DNA from: Mesorhizobium sp. B4-1-3
GTDB lineage: Bacteria > Pseudomonadota > Alphaproteobacteria > Rhizobiales > Rhizobiaceae
Assembly (NCBI RefSeq): GCF_006439355.1
Contig: NZ_VFTG01000030.1
Span: 1-64,000 of the forward strand
Direction: 5' to 3'
Length of the DNA stretch: 64,000 bases
This document shows positions 17,276 to 25,313 of this stretch, piece by piece; position 1 is the stretch's first letter; each line of letters starts with the position of its first letter. The notes beneath the pieces were generated by a model. That model searched no databases, had not been told where the DNA came from, and worked only from the letters and a program-made list of their open reading frames with translations. The position numbers and the translations under genes were made by a program.

Positions 17276-18987
17276 ACATGCACGCCGCGCGCGCCGCCTT
17301 CGGCTTCGACTCGCTCAAGACCATCTTGGGCATTCCGGTGCTTGCCATACGTTGGGACGAGGCCATCGCCTTGCTCACCCGGCTGATCGACGAGCGCCGC
17401 TTCACCAAGGTGAGCTTCCTCAACGCCCACAACGCCAACCTTGCCTGTACCGATCCGGTCTTTGCAGAGGCGCTGGAAAACTTCCTCATCCTCCCCGATG
17501 GCGCCGGCGTCGACATGGCGGCAAAGTTGCTTTACGGCGCGCCTTTCCCCAGCAATCTCAACGGCACCGATTTCATTCCGGCGTTCCTGCAGGCTTCGTC
17601 CCATCCTCTGACGGTGGCGCTGCTCGGCACGACGCGCGCCAATGCCGAGGCCGCATGCGCGAAGCTTTCGACGCTCGCGGTGCAGCATAAATTCGTCGTC
17701 ATCCATGACGGCTTCTTCTCCGCCGCCGAGGAGCCGGCGATCCTCGAGCGCATCGCCAGGCTGCGGCCGGACGTGCTGCTCGTCGCAATGGGCGTGCCGC
17801 GCCAGGAATTGTGGATCGAGCGCCACATCGACAGCCGCCATTGCACGCTGCCGGTGGCCGTCGGCGCGCTGCTCGATTTCATGAGCGGCTCGGTGCCGCG
17901 CGCGCCGCTGTGGCTGCGCCGGCTGCGGCTCGAATGGCTGTTCCGCCTCTGGATCGAACCCGGCCGCCTGTGGCGCCGCTACATCGTCGGCAATCCGCTG
18001 TTCCTGTGGCGTGTCGTCAGGCAGAAACTGTCGCTCGGGCCGCGACCGCTGGAAGGCGCGCCGGTGAACAGCCGCTTCGTGCCGGATGCCGCCACCGCAA
18101 TCGAACCGCTGCCGCGTGTTCCCCTGGCTGCGATCGTCACGGCGAGCTACGCCCCAGATTTCGAGCGCTGCCGGCTGTTGTGCGAAACCATCGACCGCCA
18201 TGTCACCGGCATGGCGCATCATTACATCCTTACCGAACATCGCGATGTCGCGCTATTCCGCCAACTGGAAGGCCCCCGCCGCAGCGTCGTCGACGAGCGG
18301 GACCTGCTGCCGCGCTGGCTGCGCGTCATTGACGATCCGCTGAGCGGCTTCCGTCGCCGCGTCTGGCTGAGCCTGAAAACGCAGCCGCTGCGCGGCTGGC
18401 ATGTGCAGCAGCTGCGCCGCATCGCCATTGCCGGCCATGCGAAGGAAGACGTGCTGGTCTTCTGCGATTCCGACGTCGCCTTCCTGAAACCGTTCGACGC
18501 GAACGCCTTCTGGCGCGACGGCAAGGTGCGGCTGTTCCGGCGCGACGGCGTGCTTGCCGATGAAGGCCATGACGAGCATCGCATCTGGTCGCGCAATGCC
18601 GGCGCAGCACTCGGCATCGATGCCGCTACTCGATCGAGCCATGACTACATCTCGACGCTGATCGCCTGGCGCCGCGAGACCGTCAACGCGATGTGCGAGC
18701 GCATCGAGAAGGTGCATGGCCGCGACTGGGTCGGCGTCGTCGGCTCGGCGCGAAAATTCTCGGAATGCATGATCTATGGCCGCTATGTCGACGACGTGCT
18801 TGAAGGCGCCGGCCATTTCCACGGGACGGAGGAGTTCTGCCGCGTCCACTGGAACGGCAAGCCACTCTCGGATGACGAGTTCCGCAGCTTCGTCGACACC
18901 ATGGCGCCCGAACAGGTGGCGATCGGCATGCAGTCCTTCATCGGCACCGATATCGGCCGCATCCGCCGCCTGATCGGGCTAGGTTAG
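17272..18987 (+). CDS. Fusion of WecG/TagA/CpsF (GT26) transferase and DUF6492 domain
   Basis: One continuous 571-residue frame starting in the ATGA overlap with the upstream gene. Residues about 15-255 are a GT26 domain: KVSFLNAHNANLAC, ILPDGAGVDMAAKLL, NGTDFIPAFL and VLLVAMGVPRQELWIERH. Such enzymes transfer ManNAc, GlcA or glucose to lipid-linked acceptors. After a linker with Pro (about 256-290), residues 290-560 resemble DUF6492, a GT-A-like domain: VTASYAPDFERCRLLCETIDRH, then VFCDSDVAFLKP with an acidic pair suited to metal binding. Thus one polypeptide probably carries two transferase steps of the same repeat unit. The activity of the second half is inferred. Confidence 0.82.
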   Translation: MNMHAARAAFGFDSLKTILGIPVLAIRWDEAIALLTRLIDERRFTKVSFLNAHNANLACTDPVFAEALENFLILPDGAGVDMAAKLLYGAPFPSNLNGTDFIPAFLQASSHPLTVALLGTTRANAEAACAKLSTLAVQHKFVVIHDGFFSAAEEPAILERIARLRPDVLLVAMGVPRQELWIERHIDSRHCTLPVAVGALLDFMSGSVPRAPLWLRRLRLEWLFRLWIEPGRLWRRYIVGNPLFLWRVVRQKLSLGPRPLEGAPVNSRFVPDAATAIEPLPRVPLAAIVTASYAPDFERCRLLCETIDRHVTGMAHHYILTEHRDVALFRQLEGPRRSVVDERDLLPRWLRVIDDPLSGFRRRVWLSLKTQPLRGWHVQQLRRIAIAGHAKEDVLVFCDSDVAFLKPFDANAFWRDGKVRLFRRDGVLADEGHDEHRIWSRNAGAALGIDAATRSSHDYISTLIAWRRETVNAMCERIEKVHGRDWVGVVGSARKFSECMIYGRYVDDVLEGAGHFHGTEEFCRVHWNGKPLSDDEFRSFVDTMAPEQVAIGMQSFIGTDIGRIRRLIGLG

Positions 18988-18997
18988 CCTCCGAGGA

Positions 18998-19114
18998 ATT
19001 CAGGTCAGGCCGAGTCGAAAACAGCGGCTTCCGAGAACCGGAGCGGAGCGTACTTTCGTACGTGAGCACCGGAAGCGCAGAGAGCCGTTGTTTGCAGGCC
19101 GGCCTCACCTGAAT
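18998..19114. repeat. 117-base palindromic element between convergent genes
   Basis: Outer arms ATTCAGGT (18998-19005) and ACCTGAAT (19107-19114), inner arms GCTTCCG / CGGAAGC, and a central hairpin CGTAC-TTTC-GTACG. It fills the gap between the convergent fusion glycosyltransferase and flippase genes and touches the flippase stop. Similar elements with the core GTACGTGAGCACCGGAAGC are, from memory, frequent downstream of genes in rhizobia. A joint role as terminator is plausible. Confidence 0.7.
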
Positions 19115-20409
19115 CAGATGGCTTTGGCCGGCCGGCGCATCGCTGAATAAGTCAGCAGCATCGAGGCGAGGTAAAGCAGCAAAAAGACGATGTTGAGCGA
19201 CAACACCAGGTTGGGCGTGTCGGGGATCGTCGTCAGCACATAGATCAAGAGCACTGCCTTCAATCCGGCGAGCAGACCGAGATTGATTGCCCTGACCGCC
19301 GTCTGGCCGCGCGCGAAGAGAAGCTCGGCCTGGTATTCGACGAGGTTGCGCAGCCCCGGCACGCAGACAGCCAGCGCGACCAGTGGCGCTGCCTCGGCGA
19401 CATTCTTGCCGAGCGCGTTCGGGAAGAAATGCAGCACGATGCCGAGCGATGCCAGCGCCAGCGTCGAGACCAGGAACACGCCGCCTTCGATGCCGCTCTT
19501 GACCGCCAGCCGCGACAACAACTCCGGCGCACGCATCATGCGCTGCACCAGCATCATCGAGAAGGTGCGGATCGGGATCGCGGTGAGATCGACCAGCCGC
19601 ATGATGATGGCGTAGATGCCGGCGAGATGCGGTCCGCCGATAGACAGCACCAGGAGTTTGTCGAACTCCATCTGCAGGTAGAACAACACCTCGGACCCGG
19701 CGACATAGACAGAATCGGCGAGCCGGCGGAAATAGAGTTCGGCGCGCAGCCGCAGCCGCTGGCGCGGATAGAAGAAGACGAAGGCGACGACGAGCGAGGC
19801 GGCGTTGGCGCCGATGTAGAACAGCGACCAGACGCCGATCGTATGCTGCGCGGCAAGCATGAACAGGATCGCGCCGACTGCCCTGAGCGCCGTCGCCAGG
19901 ATGGCGAGCATCGCCGCGCGCCCAAACTTGCCGAGCCCGTTGTTGACGATCAGCGCCACTTCGACCGGCCGCCACAACAGCGCCTCGGCGAAGACGACCG
20001 CGGCGAAGGCCGACAGCGGCACGGTGCCGGCGAAGAAGATCAGATAGACGATGTAGGAAGCGGCGGCGAGGAACGGCAGCGACAAGACGCCGAGAAGCAG
20101 GAACCCGGCGGTGAAGGTGCCGATCAGGTTGGGACGGATCGTGGCGGTGCGGTAGAGCGCAGAGATGAAGCCGAAAGCCAGGATACGCGACAGCATTATG
20201 CCGGCGGCCGAAGCGGTCGCGAACATGCCGAACTCGGCGATCGAAAGCGTGTTGGCCAAGGCGATGAAATAGGCGAGTGAGAACACCAGCCGGCCGCCGG
20301 CGCCGCTGATGGCCGAGAGATAGTCGAATACCAGTTTGCGGCGGGTGGCCACGAAGTGGCCGATCCGCGCGAAGCTCCGCCTTTGCGGCATGTCGCTGGC
20401 CTGGGTCAT
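19114..20409 (-). CDS. Polysaccharide flippase, Wzx/MOP family
   Basis: A 431-residue inner-membrane protein with about 12-14 hydrophobic helices and the start typical of the polysaccharide synthesis (PST) branch of the MOP superfamily (YLSAISGAGGRLVFSLAYFIALANTLSIAEFGMFATASA). It would flip lipid-linked repeat units to the periplasm for the Wzy-like polymerase encoded at 13647-14966. It is divergent from the chain-length gene at 20606. A pathway-specific name is not justified from sequence alone. Confidence 0.85.
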   Translation of the reverse strand: MTQASDMPQRRSFARIGHFVATRRKLVFDYLSAISGAGGRLVFSLAYFIALANTLSIAEFGMFATASAAGIMLSRILAFGFISALYRTATIRPNLIGTFTAGFLLLGVLSLPFLAAASYIVYLIFFAGTVPLSAFAAVVFAEALLWRPVEVALIVNNGLGKFGRAAMLAILATALRAVGAILFMLAAQHTIGVWSLFYIGANAASLVVAFVFFYPRQRLRLRAELYFRRLADSVYVAGSEVLFYLQMEFDKLLVLSIGGPHLAGIYAIIMRLVDLTAIPIRTFSMMLVQRMMRAPELLSRLAVKSGIEGGVFLVSTLALASLGIVLHFFPNALGKNVAEAAPLVALAVCVPGLRNLVEYQAELLFARGQTAVRAINLGLLAGLKAVLLIYVLTTIPDTPNLVLSLNIVFLLLYLASMLLTYSAMRRPAKAI

Positions 20410-20605
20410 ATCGAGGCGATAGATAGGATGGAAAGTTTAACGCGGCGTTCTGGCGGCCGTCCCGGCGGCCCGAAATGCGGTGAACAACGGCGAAAACTGT
20501 GCCTGCCGAGGCGCAAAATTAACCGTTTGTTTCCTATGCCTGTTTAGCGTGGCTTAACGATTGGCCGATCCGCGCCCAAGCCGCCAGAGAGCAAGTTCCA
20601 GGACA

Positions 20606-23092
20606 ATGGTCGACAGGGATAACCGTGATGACTGGAGGCGCGAGCGCTCGCTGCTGGCGCTCGGCCAAGCCATGCGTGGCGACGACAAGACGGTTTCGAT
20701 CGGCGACAGGGCCAATTCCTCCTGGCGCGAGGACGCCGCCGCGCGCCATCGCGCCGCGCGTTCCGAGCGCGAAGCGAAGTTGACTCCGCGGCCTGCCGAT
20801 ACCAGCGAATTTGACCGGGATCAGGTGCAAGCGGAATCGGAGCCGGTGGACACCGACTATGGAAGGAAACGGTCCGATTCATCCGTGCCGCCCTATGAAA
20901 CCCCGTCGGAGAGCCAGCAGCCGCAAGCCGCCCTCGAACCTCGTCGCGCGAGCCTGCCGCCAGCCAGCGACGATTTCCAGGAATGGAAACCGCTGATCGA
21001 CCCGATGCAGGTCGTGCACGGCATCACGCGATCCAAGACGCTGATCCTGTCGACGACCATCCTGGGCGCGGCGCTTGGTGTCGCCATCGCCTTGTCGACG
21101 CCGAAGAAGTATGAGGCCACCACCGAAGTCATCGTCGACCCGCGCGACCTCAAGCTCACCGACCGCGACCTGACACAGAACGTGGTCGCCTCGGATGCGA
21201 CGCTGGCCATCGTTGAGAACCAGGTCCGCATCCTGACTTCGGGCACCGTTCTCAACAAGGTCGTCACCGACCTCAACCTTACCAATGACCCGGAATTCAA
21301 CGGCCAGGGCGAGGGCGGGCTTGGTCTGATGTCGACACTGCGCTCGATTCTGTCCCGGCAGGATGCGGGTGCGGCGGACGAAGCGCGTAAGCGCGCGCTG
21401 GCGGTTGGCAATCTGTACGACAGCCTCGACGTCGAGCGCGGCGGCAAGACCTTCGTGGTCTCGGTCAGCGCCACGACGCAGAACGCGGAGAAATCCGCTC
21501 TGATCGCCAACACCATGGTCAAGGCCTTCAGGCAGATCTCCAGTGAGATCCAGTCCAGTACGGCGGGCCGCGCCAATGACGAGCTCACCGCCAGGCTCGA
21601 CGAATTGCGCAAGGGTGTCGAGACGGCCGAGCGCAACGTCGAGGATTTCAGGGCGACCCACGACCTTGTCGATGCGCAGGGCCACCTGATCAGCGACGAC
21701 CAGATGCTCAAGCTCAACGAGCAGCTTTCCGTCGCCCGCGCCCGCACGCTCGAACTCAATGCCCGCGCCGCCTCGGCGCGCTCGCTAAACGTCAGTTCGG
21801 TCCTCAGCGGCACGTTGCCGGAAGAGATCAACTCAAACACGATGAGCGAGCTGCGCTCGCAATATGCGGCGCTGAAGCAGGAAGCCGACCGGGCCGAGGT
21901 CAAGCTCGGGCCGCGCCATCCGGAAATCGAAGCGCTCAACGCCCAGCTTGCCGGCGCGCGCGAGCGCATCAGGGGCGAGCTGCAGCGCATCGCGTCCTCG
22001 CTGCAGGTCGACCTGAAGCGCTCCGTCCAGCTCGAGCAGGACCTTTCCTCGCGTCTGGCGCAGGCCAAGGTGCAGAGCGGCGACGTCAACAACAATCTGG
22101 TCTCGCTGCGCGAGCTGGAGCGCGAGGCCGCCGCCAAGCGCTCCGTCTACGAGCAGTTCCTGCTGCGCGCCAAGGAAACCGGCGAGCAGAAAGACATAAA
22201 CACCGCCAACATCAGCGTCATTTCGGAGGCCTATGCGCCGCTGCAGGCCAAGGGGCCGTCACGCGCGGTGATGGCCTTGGCGGGCCTGTTTGCCGGCCTG
22301 TTCGCCGGCATAGGCCTTGGTGGGTTGCGCGGCGTCTATGCGAGCCTGCGCGAGACGGCCGATAGCCGTTCTCGCCGCCGCGTTGATGGGCGTATTCCAA
22401 TACCGGAAAACACTTCCGACGGGGCCGCTCCGCCGCCACCGCCACCGAATGTGACGCCGCCGGCCCCACCTGTTGCTCCGCCTCCGGCTCGGTCATTCAC
22501 GCCGCCGCCCCCGGCCGCGCCTGTCGCGCCGTCGCCGGCTCCGTCATTCGCGCAGCCGCCGGCCGCATCCTACACACCGCCGCCTGCCTCACCTCCGGCG
22601 CCGCCTCCGATGACGGCTGCGGCACATCCTGTTGCCCAACCCGTCGCGCCACCACCGCCGGTACCGGCCAATGACGCCGGCCGTCCCGGCCTTTTGGCAT
22701 CGCTGGCCTCGGCGCTTCGCTATTTCGTGCGCCGCGAGCCGGCTGAAACGGTGGATCCGGACACTGTGCCGCCCGAAAACGTCTGGCGCGCGCCTGACCG
22801 GGAAGAGCGCTATCCTGGAGCTCAACCATTGGCGCGGGAGAATGTCCGGCCGCCATACGAGCAGGGCTATTCCTATTCGTACCGGCCGGACCGTGGCCGG
22901 AGCGATCCGTACGAGGATCATCATTCGGCATCGCCCGCCTCTTACGATCCGCAATCTCCTGCCGGCGGCGAGCTCGGCCGGCCACCTGCCGGCCAGCAGG
23001 GCGAGATCGACGAGATCCGCGCCAGGCTGCGCGAATTCCGCGAGGCGGTGCGCGAGCTGACCGAAAGCCGCGCGCGCCGCCGCTATTTCTGA
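20606..23092 (+). CDS. Exopolysaccharide chain-length/export protein (Wzz/GumC type, no kinase domain)
   Basis: An 828-residue polysaccharide co-polymerase. ATG 20606 (MVDRDNRDDW) is preferred to an upstream TTG frame. A charged cytoplasmic N-terminus of about 140 residues comes first, then TM1 (about 145-163), a large periplasmic Wzz and coiled-coil region, and TM2 (about 553-573, RAVMALAGLFAGLFAGIGLGG). ExoP-type proteins carry a tyrosine-kinase domain after TM2. Here there is instead a Pro/Ala-rich stretch (about 609-680) and a charged tail ending in a short coiled coil, with no Walker A motif or Tyr cluster of the usual kind. It probably sets chain length and contacts the polymerase. Confidence 0.87.
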   Translation: MVDRDNRDDWRRERSLLALGQAMRGDDKTVSIGDRANSSWREDAAARHRAARSEREAKLTPRPADTSEFDRDQVQAESEPVDTDYGRKRSDSSVPPYETPSESQQPQAALEPRRASLPPASDDFQEWKPLIDPMQVVHGITRSKTLILSTTILGAALGVAIALSTPKKYEATTEVIVDPRDLKLTDRDLTQNVVASDATLAIVENQVRILTSGTVLNKVVTDLNLTNDPEFNGQGEGGLGLMSTLRSILSRQDAGAADEARKRALAVGNLYDSLDVERGGKTFVVSVSATTQNAEKSALIANTMVKAFRQISSEIQSSTAGRANDELTARLDELRKGVETAERNVEDFRATHDLVDAQGHLISDDQMLKLNEQLSVARARTLELNARAASARSLNVSSVLSGTLPEEINSNTMSELRSQYAALKQEADRAEVKLGPRHPEIEALNAQLAGARERIRGELQRIASSLQVDLKRSVQLEQDLSSRLAQAKVQSGDVNNNLVSLRELEREAAAKRSVYEQFLLRAKETGEQKDINTANISVISEAYAPLQAKGPSRAVMALAGLFAGLFAGIGLGGLRGVYASLRETADSRSRRRVDGRIPIPENTSDGAAPPPPPPNVTPPAPPVAPPPARSFTPPPPAAPVAPSPAPSFAQPPAASYTPPPASPPAPPPMTAAAHPVAQPVAPPPPVPANDAGRPGLLASLASALRYFVRREPAETVDPDTVPPENVWRAPDREERYPGAQPLARENVRPPYEQGYSYSYRPDRGRSDPYEDHHSASPASYDPQSPAGGELGRPPAGQQGEIDEIRARLREFREAVRELTESRARRRYF

Positions 23093-23304
23093 ACTGCCCG
23101 TATTTCTAAACCACTCGCGGTTTATAAAAGCGGCCGGTTTCGGGTTTACGGCATCCGACGACGTTTTGACGGGATTGCCTTGTCGAATTTTCGTGAAAAT
23201 GCCGCGCTGCATTTCGGCCGCAAGCGTCTCGCTTTGACGGATCGACAATGCCGATCGAGGAATGAGGCCATGCATCGGCCTCGTAGCGAAGCTGAGGGTT
23301 GGTA

Positions 23305-24204
23305 ATGGCCGAAGTGATTGATGGAAAGAGTGTCGCCGAGGATGTGGTTTCGAAGGTCAAGGCTCTGACCGCGGAGCTATCGGCCAAGGGTGCCACCAAG
23401 CCCGGCCTTGCCGTGGTGATCGTCGGCGAGGACCCGGCGAGCCAGGTCTATGTCGCCTCGAAATCGCGCACTGCCAAGGAATGCGGCTTCCATTCGCTCC
23501 AGCACACGCTGCCGGCCGACACCACCGAGGAACAATTGCTGAAGATCATCGGCGACCTCAACGCCGACAAGTCGATCCACGGCATCCTCGTGCAATTGCC
23601 GCTTCCCGGTCACATCGATGCTGGAAAGGTCATCCAGACGATCGCGCCGGAAAAGGACGTCGACGGCTTCCACTTCATCAACGTTGGCAAGCTCGGCACC
23701 GGCGAGCTCGAGACCGCATTCGTGCCCTGCACGCCGGCGGGCTCGATGCTTTTGATCGAGCGTGTGCGCGGCAAGGACCTGTCCGGCCTCAACGCCGTCG
23801 TCGTCGGCCGATCCAACATCGTCGGCAAGCCGATGGCCAATCTGCTGCTCGCTGCCAACTGCACCGTCACCATCGCCCACAGCCGCACCAGGGACCTGCC
23901 GGCGCTGGCCCGCACCGCCGATATCCTGGTCGCCGCCGTCGGCCGCCCGGAAATGGTCAAGGGCGATTGGGTCAAGCCGGGCGCTACCGTGATCGACGTC
24001 GGGATCAACCGCATCCCGGCGCCGGAGAAGGGTGAGGGCAAGTCGCGCCTGGTCGGCGACGTCGCCTATGCCGAGGCGGCCAAGGTCGCGGGCGCCATAA
24101 CGCCGGTGCCCGGCGGCGTCGGGCCGATGACCATTGCCATGCTGATGGCGAACACTGTAGCTTCCGCCTACCTCGCGGCCGGGTTGAAGCGGCCGTCCTT
24201 CTGA
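23305..24204 (+). CDS. folD: Methylenetetrahydrofolate dehydrogenase/cyclohydrolase
   Basis: A bifunctional enzyme of one-carbon metabolism that converts 5,10-methylene-THF to 10-formyl-THF with NADP. The 299 residues match the family. The substrate site has YVASKSRTAKE with the catalytic Lys, followed by HGILVQLPLPGHID and DVDGFH. The cofactor site is VVVGRSNIVGKPMANLL, and the C-terminus has PVPGGVGPMTIAML. ATG 23305 follows GAGGG. A GlxA-type regulator starts 17 bases after the stop. Confidence 0.97.
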   Translation: MAEVIDGKSVAEDVVSKVKALTAELSAKGATKPGLAVVIVGEDPASQVYVASKSRTAKECGFHSLQHTLPADTTEEQLLKIIGDLNADKSIHGILVQLPLPGHIDAGKVIQTIAPEKDVDGFHFINVGKLGTGELETAFVPCTPAGSMLLIERVRGKDLSGLNAVVVGRSNIVGKPMANLLLAANCTVTIAHSRTRDLPALARTADILVAAVGRPEMVKGDWVKPGATVIDVGINRIPAPEKGEGKSRLVGDVAYAEAAKVAGAITPVPGGVGPMTIAMLMANTVASAYLAAGLKRPSF

Positions 24205-24221
24205 TTGAGAAAGCCTTTGCA

Positions 24222-25220
24222 TTGCCGAACCTGAGTGCCTCCGTCGAACGGCCGATCACGAACGATCCCGTTCAAGGCGGCCGCCAGTTCGGTTTTCTGC
24301 TGGTCGACAAGTTTTCGATGTTCTCGCTGGCGGCGGCCATCGACTGCTTCCGTTCGGCCAACCGCCTGCTTGGACGCGACTTTTACGGCTGGACGACGAT
24401 TTCGGCCGATGGCGACGCGGTCATGGCCTCCAACGGCCTGCCATTGAAGATAGACTATTCGGTCGCCGACATGCCGCCGGTCGATATCCTGTTCGTCTCG
24501 GTCGGCCTCACCACCGAATTCCCGGGCAAGAGCAAGGTACTGGCCGCCCTGCGTAGCTGGGGCCGGCGCGGCAACGCATTGGGCGCGCTGTCGGTCGGCT
24601 CCTATCTTTTGGCCGAGGCCGGACAGCTCGACGGTTACCGCTGCACCATCCATTGGGAGAACCGCGCCGGCTTCATGGAGCGTTTCCCCGACATCAACTG
24701 CACCGGCAATGTCTTCGAGATCGACCGCAAGCGTTACACCTGCGCCGGCGGCACCACCTCGATCGACCTGATGCTGGAGATCGTGCGCGGCGATTTCGGC
24801 TCCAACCTTGCCAATGGCGTCGCCAACCAGTTCCAGCACGAGCGCATCCGCTCGGCCGGCGACCGCCAGCGCGTCGGACCGGAGCGCGACCTCACCGGCA
24901 AGTCGGAGAAGCTCAGGCGTATTGTCGAATTGATGGCCGACCATCTCGACGAGCCGCTGTCTGCGGTGCAGCTCGCCAAGTCGGCGGGCCTGTCGGTGCG
25001 CCAGGTCGAGCGCCTGTTCCTGCGCCACCTCAGCGTGACGCCGGGCCGTTACTACATGCGGCTGAGGCTGGAACGGGCACGCGAATTGCTGCGCCAGACC
25101 AACATGCCGATCCTCGACGTGGCGATCGCGACCGGCTTCACCTCGCATTCCTATTTCGCGCAGAGCTATCGGCTGCAGTTCGGCCGCCCGCCATCGGAAG
25201 AGCGGCGCACCACCTATTAG
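24222..25220 (+). CDS. GlxA-family AraC-type transcriptional regulator
   Basis: A 332-residue regulator with an N-terminal DJ-1/PfpI-like domain (about 20-190; FGFLLVDKFSMFSLAAAIDCFRSAN start) and a C-terminal AraC double helix-turn-helix (about 225-325; SAGLSVRQVERLFLRHLSVTPGRYY, then VAIATGFTSHSYFAQSYRLQFG). Relatives such as GbdR and CdhR control glycine betaine and carnitine catabolism. The nucleophile position in the DJ-1 domain is Ser (GALSVGSYLLAEAG), so enzyme activity is unlikely. The start is a TTG with a weak ribosome site. The folD gene just upstream suggests a link to one-carbon use, but this is inference. Confidence 0.87.
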   Translation: MPNLSASVERPITNDPVQGGRQFGFLLVDKFSMFSLAAAIDCFRSANRLLGRDFYGWTTISADGDAVMASNGLPLKIDYSVADMPPVDILFVSVGLTTEFPGKSKVLAALRSWGRRGNALGALSVGSYLLAEAGQLDGYRCTIHWENRAGFMERFPDINCTGNVFEIDRKRYTCAGGTTSIDLMLEIVRGDFGSNLANGVANQFQHERIRSAGDRQRVGPERDLTGKSEKLRRIVELMADHLDEPLSAVQLAKSAGLSVRQVERLFLRHLSVTPGRYYMRLRLERARELLRQTNMPILDVAIATGFTSHSYFAQSYRLQFGRPPSEERRTTY

Positions 25221-25313
25221 CGCTCCGCCTTTCACCCTCGGCCAGGCTTGTTTCCAGGACCCGCCTCAAATAGCTTTCGCAGCGCGGACGAGGGTTGCTC
25301 TCAGGAGATTTTC

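Noticed and set aside
22430..22660. Pro-rich repetitive DNA in the chain-length gene
   Set aside because: Low-complexity coding sequence in frame with the gene; no sign of an inserted element.
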